Shown: positions 37,220-45,126 of the stretch, one piece after another | Position numbering within the stretch: position 1 is the stretch's first letter | Layout: each line of letters opens with the position of its first letter | From: Streptomyces noursei ATCC 11455 | GTDB taxonomy: Bacteria; Actinomycetota; Actinomycetes; Streptomycetales; Streptomycetaceae | Length of the DNA: 64,000 nt | Direction of reading: 5' to 3' | Assembly (NCBI RefSeq): GCF_001704275.1 | Contig: NZ_CP011533.1 | Span: 1,240,001-1,304,000 of the forward strand | Translations under genes and position numbers: made by a program | Notes under the pieces: model-generated | Databases searched by the model: none | What the model saw: only the letters and a program-made list of their open reading frames with translations | What the model was told of the DNA's origin: nothing

Positions 37220-38238
37220 TCACCACAGGGGCCGTCTTCCTTGGAGCGATTGTCGGCGGGTGCCCGTAGCATTTGTGTCGTGTTGACCAGCTGCGTACCC
37301 GACGTCGCCGAGGCGAACGAGCGGATACGCGTGTTCATGGCCGCCCGTGCTGGGCGCTCGCTTCGTGCCGTCGAGCAGGTGGCCCAGTTCGGTCAGAGCA
37401 GCCTCCGCGCCGGCCTTGGCCGCGGCCTGTACCTGCTCCTGGGTGATACCGCCCGACGAGGCGAGCGCCTTCGCCAGAGCGGCAATCGCCGAATTCGCCG
37501 CACCGACCTGTGCCGTCAGCGCCTTCACGCCTGCTGCTGCGACAGCGGACTGGGCTGCGGCGTCCGCGAGGGTCTGGTGCACGTCGGGCTTGTCACCGTG
37601 GGTGTAACCCCAGACGGTCGCGGCGTCAGCAGAAGTGAGCGGCATATCAGCCTCCTGGGAGAATGAGAGCGCCCAATCCCTGAGCGCCTGAGTGCTGGCG
37701 AGGTGGCAGTAGTCCTTGTCGACCGGACTGTCCGAGTACTGGTGGAACAGCCATGGGGCCTGGATACCGGGCTGGCCACGGGAAGGCCGGCGGTGGCGAT
37801 CCACAGGAAGTCACCGGCATACGAGGTCGTGTCGATGTTCCGCCAGTAGTCGAGATTGGCGTACATGCCGACCGGATTGTGGGGCAGCTTGCCCTTCACG
37901 TACCTGAGCCACGCCTTCTTGTACGCGGCCTGCGTGCCGCGGGACACGCCCTGGTTGGCCGCGTCGTAGCCCTCCCAATCGAGGACCACCATGTCGCCGG
38001 GCTTCCAGGCGACTTGGCCGAGGAAGTAGTCGGCTTCGGCCTGCACCGAGTTGCCCACGTGGGGGTAGTGATACGCGCCCCACACCAGCCCGCTCGCCTT
38101 CGCATGGTCCCGCTGCGACACCCAGCGGGGGTTCACATAGGACAGGCCCTCGGTCACCTTCGTGAACGCGAAGGAGAGCCCTGACGTGTCCGGTGTCGCC
38201 GACTGGTACGACGACCAGTCCTGACCCCAAATACCCAT
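37220..38238 (-). pseudogene. Phage endolysin (GH25 muramidase) with frameshift
   Basis: From ATG 38238 (GGGAGG upstream) the frame gives MGIWGQDWSSYQSATPDTSG, YVNPRWVSQRDHAKASG and VLDWEGYDAANQG with the Asp/Glu active-site pattern of GH25 lysozymes. Near 37795 the sense shifts frame and continues PGIQAPWLFHQYSDSPVDKD, then a helical C-terminal tail. One base change rejoins them. It would cleave peptidoglycan during lysis; last gene of the lysis cassette. Confidence 0.8.
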
Positions 38239-38252
38239 GTCACGCACCTCCC

Positions 38253-38594
38253 TTACCGAGTTCGCTGGCTGGCACGAAGTGCGCCGGGGCTGGGATGCCT
38301 CGCCTCGTCGTCCTCGAAGTGCAGGCCCAGCGCCTTCTCGACCTTCGCCGGATCCGTGGAGGCAATCTCGGAAAACTCGACGTGACTGTGGTGCAGTTCG
38401 GGGCCTCCGCCGCAGAGTTCGTCGTTGACGATGCACCTCCACAGCCCTTGTTTCTTCAGCCGGGCTTTGGCCTGCTCGAACAGGTGGTAGTGCGAGTCGT
38501 CCTCTCGCGGAGCGCGCTCCTCGACGTGCTGGGAGAGATGGAGGGTCAGCATCTGGTCGTGCGCGGCGACCCGGTGGTGCGTGTGCTCGGTCAT
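38253..38594 (-). CDS. Phage HNH-like small protein
   Basis: 113 residues. SHYHLFEQAKARLKKQGLWR and CIVNDELCGGGPELHHSHVE recall the first Cys pair and the HH of an HNH endonuclease core, but the final His of the motif is not seen and the C-terminus (RHPSPGALRASQRTR) looks altered. Possibly a truncated HNH nuclease. Lies 14 bases upstream of the endolysin in the same direction. Confidence 0.5.
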   Translation of the reverse strand: MTEHTHHRVAAHDQMLTLHLSQHVEERAPREDDSHYHLFEQAKARLKKQGLWRCIVNDELCGGGPELHHSHVEFSEIASTDPAKVEKALGLHFEDDEARHPSPGALRASQRTR

Positions 38595-38661
38595 CCGGGC
38601 ACTCCGTTCATGAAAGTGCCCCGGCCAGCAGGCTCGGGGCGTGAGGGCCGTCGGGGTGATG

Positions 38662-38961
38662 TCAGCGGGTGTCGGGGCTGCCGTCAGGCCACTTGCCGTG
38701 TAGGTGAAGTCCGTGCAGCTCGCCGACTTTGCGGTGCGTGGCGTCGAGGGCCTCGTCCTGTGCGTCGAACCGCTCGACGGTCGCGGCGTGCGTGCGGTTC
38801 ACGTGCCGACGCAGCGCGACGTGCTGGGCGACCAGCGCGGGCGTGCCCCAGATGATCGACGCCTCGATGTTCCCGCCGACGTCGGACCAGTGGTACCGAA
38901 GCAGGTACACGTCCAGCGCCACGACCGCGAGCGCAGCCACAGCCCACACGATGCGCTTCAT
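38662..38961 (-). CDS. Small phage-type membrane protein
   Basis: 99 residues. One or two N-terminal membrane spans (IVWAVAALAVVALDVYLL and GNIEASIIWGTPALVAQHV) then a charged helical tail. The ATG overlaps the upstream stop as ATGA. A holin or holin-assisting role is plausible from position only. Confidence 0.6.
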   Translation of the reverse strand: MKRIVWAVAALAVVALDVYLLRYHWSDVGGNIEASIIWGTPALVAQHVALRRHVNRTHAATVERFDAQDEALDATHRKVGELHGLHLHGKWPDGSPDTR

Positions 38962-39719
38962 GGGGTGCGCAGCCTCCTTCGGTACGCGGCGGTGCTGGCC
39001 AGGCCGGCGACGCCGAGCAGGCCCTGCTTGCTCGGCGCTACAGGCAGCGGAGCGGACTGGTCCGCGGTGCACACGTAGCGGGGGTTGTTCGGGTCGAAGC
39101 CAGGCGCCGGGCTGCACGTGTAGTGCTGGCCCAGAGCGTCCGTGTACGTCCAGCTGGCGGACGGCTTGCCGTTCTTGCCGTCGGCGCCAGCGGGGCCGGT
39201 CGCTCCCGAAGGGCCTGTGTCGCCCTTGGGGCCAGCCGGACCTGCGGGTCCCGCGCTGCCGTTGGTACCGCTCGCGCCGGGTGCCCCAGTCGGTCCGGCC
39301 GCACCAGGAGAACCGTTACTTCCAGATGCGCCCGCCTTGCCAGCCGCGCCCGTCTGCCCAGCCGGGCCGGTGGGTCCTGGTGGTCTGGAAGGTCCGACCG
39401 AGCCGGCGGGCCCCTGTGGTCCCGCGGCGCCGGTCGCCCCAGGTGCTCCGGGAACGCCTCGCACGATGGTCTGTGCGGGCGGAGCAGACGGCTTCACCCC
39501 GTGCCGTTGCAGCTGCTCCCGGGTCGTATCCAGACCCTCGGACAATTTTGAGATCACCGTGCTCTGGGCGTCCTGCTCGCTCTGATAGCGGTGATTACTG
39601 TCCTCTGCGATTCGCAGCGCGAGGCCCGCAAAGCCAGCCGACAGCAGCACCAGAGCCCACAAGGCCACAGTGACTAGCGTGCTGGTACGTGGCGCGCGCG
39701 TCTTCTCCGGCTTTGTCAC
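38958..39719 (-). CDS. Membrane-anchored collagen-like phage protein
   Basis: 253 residues. A membrane helix (STLVTVALWALVLLSAGFAG), a coiled-coil stalk to about residue 80, then about 35 Gly-X-Y triplets (GAPGATGAAGPQGPAGSVGP and so on), and a C-terminal Cys-containing cap (YTCSPAPGF, YVCTADQ). The GTG start at 39719 overlaps the upstream stop as GTGA, with AAGGGGG before it. Collagen-like stalks occur in phage fibres and structural proteins of actinophages. Confidence 0.75.
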   Translation of the reverse strand: MTKPEKTRAPRTSTLVTVALWALVLLSAGFAGLALRIAEDSNHRYQSEQDAQSTVISKLSEGLDTTREQLQRHGVKPSAPPAQTIVRGVPGAPGATGAAGPQGPAGSVGPSRPPGPTGPAGQTGAAGKAGASGSNGSPGAAGPTGAPGASGTNGSAGPAGPAGPKGDTGPSGATGPAGADGKNGKPSASWTYTDALGQHYTCSPAPGFDPNNPRYVCTADQSAPLPVAPSKQGLLGVAGLASTAAYRRRLRTP

Positions 39720-40030
39720 TGCGCCCCCTTGAGCGTGCCCCACGCCTGCACGGCCAGCGCCAGAAATGCCGCGGTGACGGTGAGGACGCCCAGCCAGCGG
39801 GTCAATGTCATCGCGGGCCGCTCTTCCAGCTTGGTGACCCGATCACCGAGAGCCTTGATGTCGTCGTCCCAGTCGCGTTCGCTCTGCTGGTACAGCTGGA
39901 GCGGAACCATGTCCTTAGCGAGGCTCGTGATTCGGGCGTCCTGGGCCTCGTGGACGCGGTCGGTACGCTGCTCGTGGTCGACCATGCGCCGATACAGCTC
40001 GCCCGGGGACACGTCATCGGCCACCGTCAC
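39716..40030 (-). CDS. Holin-like phage protein
   Basis: 104 residues. A long amphipathic coiled coil (ELYRRMVDHEQRTDRVHEAQ to ALGDRVTKLEERP) is followed by one C-terminal membrane span (WLGVLTVTAAFLALAVQAWG). This is the usual build of actinophage membrane proteins of the lysis region. It heads a run of overlapping genes, so these are one operon. Confidence 0.65.
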   Translation of the reverse strand: MTVADDVSPGELYRRMVDHEQRTDRVHEAQDARITSLAKDMVPLQLYQQSERDWDDDIKALGDRVTKLEERPAMTLTRWLGVLTVTAAFLALAVQAWGTLKGAQ

Positions 40031-40239
40031 CTCTATATGTGCTCATGCCGCTCACCGCGGCCGATTGGTCTGCTCGCTACGCGGCCGGGCTGTCAGGCGG
40101 CGCCTTACGTTGTTGGACGGGTTGATCGAGCCATTCGTAGGGTTGGGTCGCCCAGGGGTGCTGGGTGTGGCTATCAGGCGGCTGCCGTCCGTGGCTGAAC
40201 TCGCTTCGCCGCCCGGCACCCCACGACGACCAGGCCGCT

Positions 40240-41535
40240 GATTGGGAAGTGCGAACGAGTCGCTGTGTAAGGCAATGCCGGCGAGGTCGTCTGTGGTACG
40301 CACTGCAACGACGACCGTCTGGAGCATGATGAGCCGGGTATGGGCCGGGATCGACAGCGGCAAGACCCACCACCATTGCGTCGTCCTGGACGCCGACGGC
40401 GCCAAGCTGCTGTCGCGCCGGGTGGCCAACGACGAGCCGGAGCTCCTCCAGCTCCTTGCAGACGTCCTCGGACTCGCGGACGACGCAACGTGGGCGGTGG
40501 ACATGGCCGACGGCGGTGCCGCACTGCTGATTGCACTGCTGGTCAACCACGATCAGGAACTGCTCTACATCCCCGGCCGCGCGGTCAACCGGGCCGCCGA
40601 CGGCTACCGAGGCGAAGGCAAGACCGACGCCCGCGACGCGCTCGTCATCGCCGACCAGGCCCGCGTCCGCCGTGACCTGAAGCCCATACGTCCCAGCGAC
40701 GAGATCACCGCGGAGCTGAAGCTGTTCACCGCGCGCCGCACCGACCTCGCATGCGACCGTAACCGGTCGATCAACCGCTTGCGTGCCACGCTGACCAGCA
40801 TGTTTCCCGCACTGGAACGCGCGCTGGATCTGACCACCAAGGGGCCGCTGGTGCTGCTGACGGGCTATCAGACCCCGCTGGCAATCCGTCGCGTGGGCCT
40901 GACCCGTCTCACCAAGTGGCTGAGCGTCCGCAACGTTCGCAATGCGGAGTCCCTGGCCACCGCTGCGGTCAGAGCCGCCGAGCGGCAGCACACCGCCGTC
41001 CCCGGCGAAGCGGCCATCGCCTCGCTGGTGGGTGCGCTGGTCGAGGAGGTGATGGCCCTCAACGAGAAGATCGCGGACGTCGACAAGCTCATCGAGGGCC
41101 GGTTTCGCCGCCACGAACTCGCCGAAGTGATCACCAGCATGCCGGGAATTGGCTCCCTGCTGGGCGCAGAATTCCTGGCCGCCGTGGGCAGCGACATGGC
41201 ATCCTTCGCCACCCCGGACCGGCTGGCCGCCTTCGCCGGCCTGGCTCCCGCCCCGCACGACTCCGGGAAGTCCCACGGCAACCTGCACCGACCGCAGCAG
41301 TACCACCGCGGCCTCCAGCGGGTCTTCTACACCTCCGCGCTGATCAGCATCCGCAGCGACCCGAACTCGCGCCGCTTTTACGACCGCAAACGCGCGGAGG
41401 GGAAGCGCCACATCCAAGCCGTCCTCGCGCTTGCCCGCCGACGAGTCAACGTCTTCTGGGCTCTGATCCGTGACCGTCGGTGTTACCAAGTGATACCTCC
41501 AGTCACTCATGCGGCTTGACTTCCAGATTGGGAAG
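40240..41535 (+). mobile_element. IS110-family insertion sequence, ends approximate
   Basis: Carries the transposase at 40329. The 10-mer GATTGGGAAG occurs at 40240-40249 and 41526-41535, bracketing the gene, and may mark element ends or duplicated core sequence; IS110 elements lack long inverted repeats, so limits are tentative and the left end may lie further left, in 40031-40239. The insertion separates phage genes that otherwise run the same way. Confidence 0.5.
40329..41519 (+). CDS. IS110-family transposase
   Basis: 396 residues. The N-terminal RuvC-like DEDD domain has WAGIDSGKTHHHCVVLDADG, then GEGKTDARDALVIADQARV. The C-terminal transposase_20 domain has SMPGIGSLLGAEFLAAVG and LAAFAGLAPAPHDSGKSHG, with the serine recombinase-like Ser. 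The second of two ATGs (40329) has GGAG at four bases. It appears full length and may be active. Confidence 0.93.
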   Translation: MSRVWAGIDSGKTHHHCVVLDADGAKLLSRRVANDEPELLQLLADVLGLADDATWAVDMADGGAALLIALLVNHDQELLYIPGRAVNRAADGYRGEGKTDARDALVIADQARVRRDLKPIRPSDEITAELKLFTARRTDLACDRNRSINRLRATLTSMFPALERALDLTTKGPLVLLTGYQTPLAIRRVGLTRLTKWLSVRNVRNAESLATAAVRAAERQHTAVPGEAAIASLVGALVEEVMALNEKIADVDKLIEGRFRRHELAEVITSMPGIGSLLGAEFLAAVGSDMASFATPDRLAAFAGLAPAPHDSGKSHGNLHRPQQYHRGLQRVFYTSALISIRSDPNSRRFYDRKRAEGKRHIQAVLALARRRVNVFWALIRDRRCYQVIPPVTHAA

Positions 41536-41893
41536 CGAGCTCCGGTGTGCAGTTACAGCCGGGAAGGTGGGCCGGGTCAGGGGCCGCACACGTCTTCTGG
41601 TGGACGAGAGCGGCGGCGTCCGCGGTGATGGCGTGAGCGGCGCAGCCGAAGACGGGGGTGACGCATTCGCCCGGGGTCGGCATCGGCCCGAGGCCGGGGG
41701 CCGGCTGCTGTGAGTCGGCGAGGCGTAGGCGTTCGTCGCGCCGTGCTTCTTCCAGGGCCAGGTGCGCGGCGAATTCGGTGTCCGTCAGCCGCCGTTGCCA
41801 CTGCACCGCGGCACGGGCCCCGCACGCGCCGCAGGTGGGGCCGGCCAGCGGCGGGGTGCCCAGGAGAGCGTCCGGCGCGGGTGTCTCTGTCAC
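41507..41893 (-). CDS. Phage-type Cys-rich small protein, 3' end within IS110 boundary
   Basis: 128 residues. GPTCGACGARAAVQW, GECVTPVFGCAAHA and LPGCNCTPE could form zinc sites. The last residues (LASQSGSQAA) are coded by sequence at the IS end, so the natural C-terminus was probably replaced. The GTG start overlaps the upstream gene stop as GTGA. Function unknown. Confidence 0.6.
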   Translation of the reverse strand: MTETPAPDALLGTPPLAGPTCGACGARAAVQWQRRLTDTEFAAHLALEEARRDERLRLADSQQPAPGLGPMPTPGECVTPVFGCAAHAITADAAALVHQKTCAAPDPAHLPGCNCTPELASQSGSQAA

Positions 41894-42162
41894 GCGGCGC
41901 CTCCTGGCGGCGTGGTGGTGTGGCCGAGGATTTGGGCGACCTCGGCGGCGACAGCCTGGGCGAGCCGGCCCTCGTCGGCGCGGAGCTGGTCGAGGAGGCT
42001 CCGGCCGTCCGCCTCGGCCGTGGTGAGTGCATCGTGGACGGCGCCGCGAATGACCGGGACAAGGTGCTGCTCGATGGCCGCGACCAGGCCCTCGACGTCC
42101 TTGTGGGTGGCGCTGGTGAATCGCCCGAGGAAGGCGTGCAAGCGGTCGGCGAGTGCGGACAC
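41890..42162 (-). CDS. Small helical phage-type protein
   Basis: 90 residues, mostly amphipathic helix (RLHAFLGRFTSATHKDVEGL, AIEQHLVPVIRGAVHDALTT). AAGGAG lies upstream of the GTG start. It is coupled to the Cys-rich gene downstream. No function recognised. Confidence 0.6.
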   Translation of the reverse strand: MSALADRLHAFLGRFTSATHKDVEGLVAAIEQHLVPVIRGAVHDALTTAEADGRSLLDQLRADEGRLAQAVAAEVAQILGHTTTPPGGAA

Positions 42163-42389
42163 AGCGGGGCTCCTTGCTGGGTTTCAGTCGGGGATGATGT
42201 CGGCGGCGCGTCCACGCGCCGGGCAGGCGGGTCCGTCGTGCCGCTGGTTAGCCGGCCCGGTGAAACGGGCCGCTCGAATGACCGGCACCGCGCCCCGGGT
42301 CGCCACGAGCAGATGTGTCCCAGGAGCTGCGGGCTACAACTTTCCCGATCCGCTCGCATGGTGACTGCAGCGTCTTGTCAAATAGGTAT

Positions 42390-43403
42390 ATGAGTGGGGG
42401 ACTTCAAAGAGCAAGAGCGCGGTACGCCCAGTTGCAGCGGATCCGGCAGCGTCAGGGGCGGAGTTCGCGAGAACCAACCCGTCGGGCTCCAGTGGGTCCG
42501 CGGCGGTCATTGGCACGTCGGAGACGGCCGCCGCGGACGATGAGTGGACGGACCGGCGGCGCAACCGGTAGCGCTACCAGTTGGGTGCAGTGGGTGAACC
42601 TGGCGAGTACCGCATTACCCGCGTTAGCGGCAGTGGTGGCTTTGGTCTTCACCTGGGCCTCGGTCAACCAGAATGGTGCACAACTGCGACTCAGCGAACA
42701 GGGGCAGATCACCGACCGTTTCAACGCCGCGATCCAGAACCTCGGGGCAAATTCCCTTGACATACGGATGGGCGGCATCTACGCACTTGAGCGCATCATG
42801 CGTGATTCCGATCGCGATCAACCCAGCGCCATATCCGTACTATCCGCATTCGTGCGTACTCGCGCAGCTCGCTTCGGGGCAAGCGGGAAACCGCCGAAAA
42901 GCGAAACCGCCCCTAAGGTGCTTGCTGACGTACAAGCGGCTGTCACCGTCCTGAGCAGCCGGGATCCTGCACATGACCGGGAGACACGGGTCGACCTGAG
43001 GAACACTAATCTGGCGCAGTACGTGCTTCCCAAGGCGAGTCTGGCCGGCTCTGACCTATCCGGGGCCGATCTGCGTGGAGCGAACCTGGAAGAGGCCAAC
43101 CTGACCGACGCCGACCTCCAGCTTGCTCTGGTCAGCGGCGCCGACATGAACCGCGCGACCTTGCACCACACGAACCTCTACGGAGCAGATCTGAGCGTCG
43201 CCTTCCTCCTGCAAGCTGACCTGACGGGGGCAACTCTCAGCCTTGCTGACCTCCGAGGTGCCAAACTCGCTGGCGCCCACGTCGCGGGAGCCGAACTTTC
43301 GGGAGCGAACATCGCGGAAACGGGCCTCACAAAATACGACCTCGCAAGAACCCGAGGCACACCGGCGCCCGTACCACAAGCAAACTCCTCCAGCGGAACC
43401 TGA
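42390..43403 (+). CDS. Membrane-anchored pentapeptide-repeat protein
   Basis: 337 residues from ATG 42390; the in-frame ATG at 42540 is an alternative without a clear ribosome site. A basic N-terminus leads to one membrane helix (LASTALPALAAVVALVFTWA), a conserved helical linker (QITDRFNAAIQNLGANSLDI RMGG type) and about 22 pentapeptide repeats (LSGADLRGANLEEANLTDAD). This linker-plus-repeat type is common in Streptomyces, and its role is unknown. It stands alone on the plus strand. Confidence 0.8.
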   Translation: MSGGLQRARARYAQLQRIRQRQGRSSREPTRRAPVGPRRSLARRRRPPRTMSGRTGGATGSATSWVQWVNLASTALPALAAVVALVFTWASVNQNGAQLRLSEQGQITDRFNAAIQNLGANSLDIRMGGIYALERIMRDSDRDQPSAISVLSAFVRTRAARFGASGKPPKSETAPKVLADVQAAVTVLSSRDPAHDRETRVDLRNTNLAQYVLPKASLAGSDLSGADLRGANLEEANLTDADLQLALVSGADMNRATLHHTNLYGADLSVAFLLQADLTGATLSLADLRGAKLAGAHVAGAELSGANIAETGLTKYDLARTRGTPAPVPQANSSSGT

Positions 43404-43523
43404 GGGCCCAGGGAAGTGGAGGTGTCGGCGTGGAGGGGCCGGCAAGGCCCCCACCTGCGCTGCGGCAGACGTTCATCCTCGCGGGCGGGAGCCGCCGCCA
43501 ACGCTCAACCGCCCGCGAGGAGA

Positions 43524-43766
43524 TCAGGCGGCGCGCCGGCCGCGCTGCGGTGTGGATCGGTACGTGTGAGCCCGCTCCTGGATTTCGGGGAGCGCGTACA
43601 TGGTCTTGTACTCGTGGCCGTTGCCGGTGAGCCGGTTCTCACCAGAGAAGCGGCGGATCTTCCCCCGTGACGCCCACTGTCGAATCACCTGCTGCGGGAC
43701 TCCGGTTGCCGCGGCGGCCTCGTGAGCGAAGACCAGGTCCTCCGGCAGGATCTCGGCGAGACGCAC
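43524..43766 (-). CDS. Helix-turn-helix DNA-binding protein (intact copy)
   Basis: 80 residues from GTG 43766, chosen because GGAGG lies 7 bases upstream. LVFAHEAAAATGVPQQVIRQ and WASRGKIRRFSGENRLTGNG form a MerR/excisionase-like winged helix-turn-helix with the YALPEIQERA end. A truncated copy lies at 30842-30928. It is divergent from the secreted-protein gene at 44010, so regulation of that gene is possible. Confidence 0.7.
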   Translation of the reverse strand: MRLAEILPEDLVFAHEAAAATGVPQQVIRQWASRGKIRRFSGENRLTGNGHEYKTMYALPEIQERAHTYRSTPQRGRRAA

Positions 43767-43933
43767 GTGGGCACCTCCAGATCGAGCATGCAAAAAGCCC
43801 CCGACGAATCGGAGGCTTCAGGGATTGCGGGCACACGAGTGCTTCGTTGAGTGCAGTGTGACATTCAACTGTCAAGTCTGCAACCACTTTGGGGTCATTC
43901 CTGGATCCGGCGCGCCTCCAAAAATATGCGACT

Positions 43934-44009
43934 TATCTCGTATTAGCCTCTTGTGACTGTAAGGAGGCGCTATATCACGGATTGCCTCCGTTCGACCATC
44001 GGAGAAGAA
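43934..44009 (+). promoter_or_regulatory. Promoter segment conserved between the two MRKLQK genes (copy 2)
   Basis: Near-identical to 31181-31250, including TATCTCGTATTAGCCTCTTG and TATATCACGGATTGC, up to the GGAGAAG ribosome site. Confidence 0.6.
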
Positions 44010-44363
44010 ATGCGCAAGCTTCAGAAGGCCACCGTCGTGGCCATCGTCCTCGGCAGCTTCGGGTTCCTCGGCGCCGGCACCGCCTACGCCGGCGGGAGGG
44101 GCGGCACCGACTTCGATATCAGACAGGGCAGCCAGTGCCGGTCGCATGACCTGAACGTCGATGTCCTCGGCGAGGTCGGGATCGTAAACGGCCTGCTGGG
44201 CAACGCGCTCGGCGGCGAGGGCTCCCCGAGTGCGCAGGCCACCTCTATGGGCTCCCGCATGGGCTGCGACAACAGCTTCACGGAAGGCAAGGGAGGCGGC
44301 GAAGAAAAGGGCGGAGGCAGAGAGGGCAAGGGAGGCAAGGGAGGCAGAGAAGGCGGGGAATGA
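44010..44363 (+). CDS. Secreted MRKLQK-family protein (copy 2)
   Basis: 117 residues. Signal peptide MRKLQKATVVAIVLGSFGFL to TAYA, then the conserved domain FDIRQGSQCRSHDLNVDVLG, NGLLGNALGGEGSPSAQ and MGSRMGCDNS, then a Gly/Lys/Glu tail. The domain has only two Cys. It is more compact than copy 1 and closer to what I recall as the usual length. Function unknown. Confidence 0.8.
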   Translation: MRKLQKATVVAIVLGSFGFLGAGTAYAGGRGGTDFDIRQGSQCRSHDLNVDVLGEVGIVNGLLGNALGGEGSPSAQATSMGSRMGCDNSFTEGKGGGEEKGGGREGKGGKGGREGGE

Positions 44364-44462
44364 CACCGGGGCCCGGCGTCTGCGCCACTATCCAGGCGGG
44401 ACCCCTTTGCCCCCTTCCAGGTCAAGCAGCGGGCGTTCACTCGATCCGCAGTCGAAATGCAG

Positions 44463-44503
44463 GGCCGCTGGCCGGACTCCTCGGGGAGGTCCGGCTGGCG
44501 GCC
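44463..44503 (+). terminator. Terminator of the MRKLQK gene, copy 2
   Basis: GGCCGCTGGCCGGAC pairs with GTCCGGCTGGCGGCC over an 11-base loop. Two positions differ from copy 1 (CA to TG), yet both become G-U wobble pairs, so the hairpin is kept. Confidence 0.8.
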
Positions 44504-44586
44504 AGGGTCCTGCCCCTGCTGGCCCACCATGGGAAGTGCGCTGCCTCCGGCGCGACGACACGACCATCACTGTGGCGCCGACCTGG

Positions 44587-44919
44587 CTATCTACCCATCG
44601 AATGCGACGTCCCGCTAGGCGGCCATGCCACGTGCAGCAAGGGGCAGTTCAAGAACATCAGCCCGTGTGTACTGCCTACCGCACCGCTACACCGAGCACC
44701 GGGTGTCGAGACAGTAATGCGGAGGGTGTCACCGCAGGAGCAGGCGACAGAAATGCGCCGCTCGGGCCGCTCCCCCGATACCTGCCGGCGACATACCCTG
44801 ACCAACTGGCCTAGTTCAGTGGTGAACTCCCCGAACTCTGGGTGCTCGGTGGCTGCCCATTCAAGGCAGCGCACGCACGACCTGATCCAGTCGTCGGCGA
44901 TGAACGTGTAGGGCCACAC
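44587..44919 (-). pseudogene. Fragment of a phage/plasmid-type zinc protein
   Basis: The frame reads FIADDWIRSCVRCLEWAATE, FGEFTTELGQLVRVCRRQVS and ISVACSCGDTLRITVSTPGA, which looks like a zinc-ribbon hypothetical protein of actinophages, but its ending (GAVGSTHGLMFL) no longer fits and the N-terminus is unclear. Probably truncated at both ends. Confidence 0.35.
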
Positions 44920-45126
44920 GTCTTGGGTCGTCTCGCCACGGTGCCATCCAACCTGACGGACTGGGGGTCAGGCACCCGCCATACACACCGCCTCGGTCTC
45001 CTGTCCCAGACCTGGGTGCAAAGCAGGCGTCTCAGCTCTCGGCGGGGGCGGCGGGCTGGTCTGCTTGCCGGGAATCGGATCGCCATCAACGGGGTTGGTG
45101 GGGGGTGAGCCGTTATTGGAGGGGTC

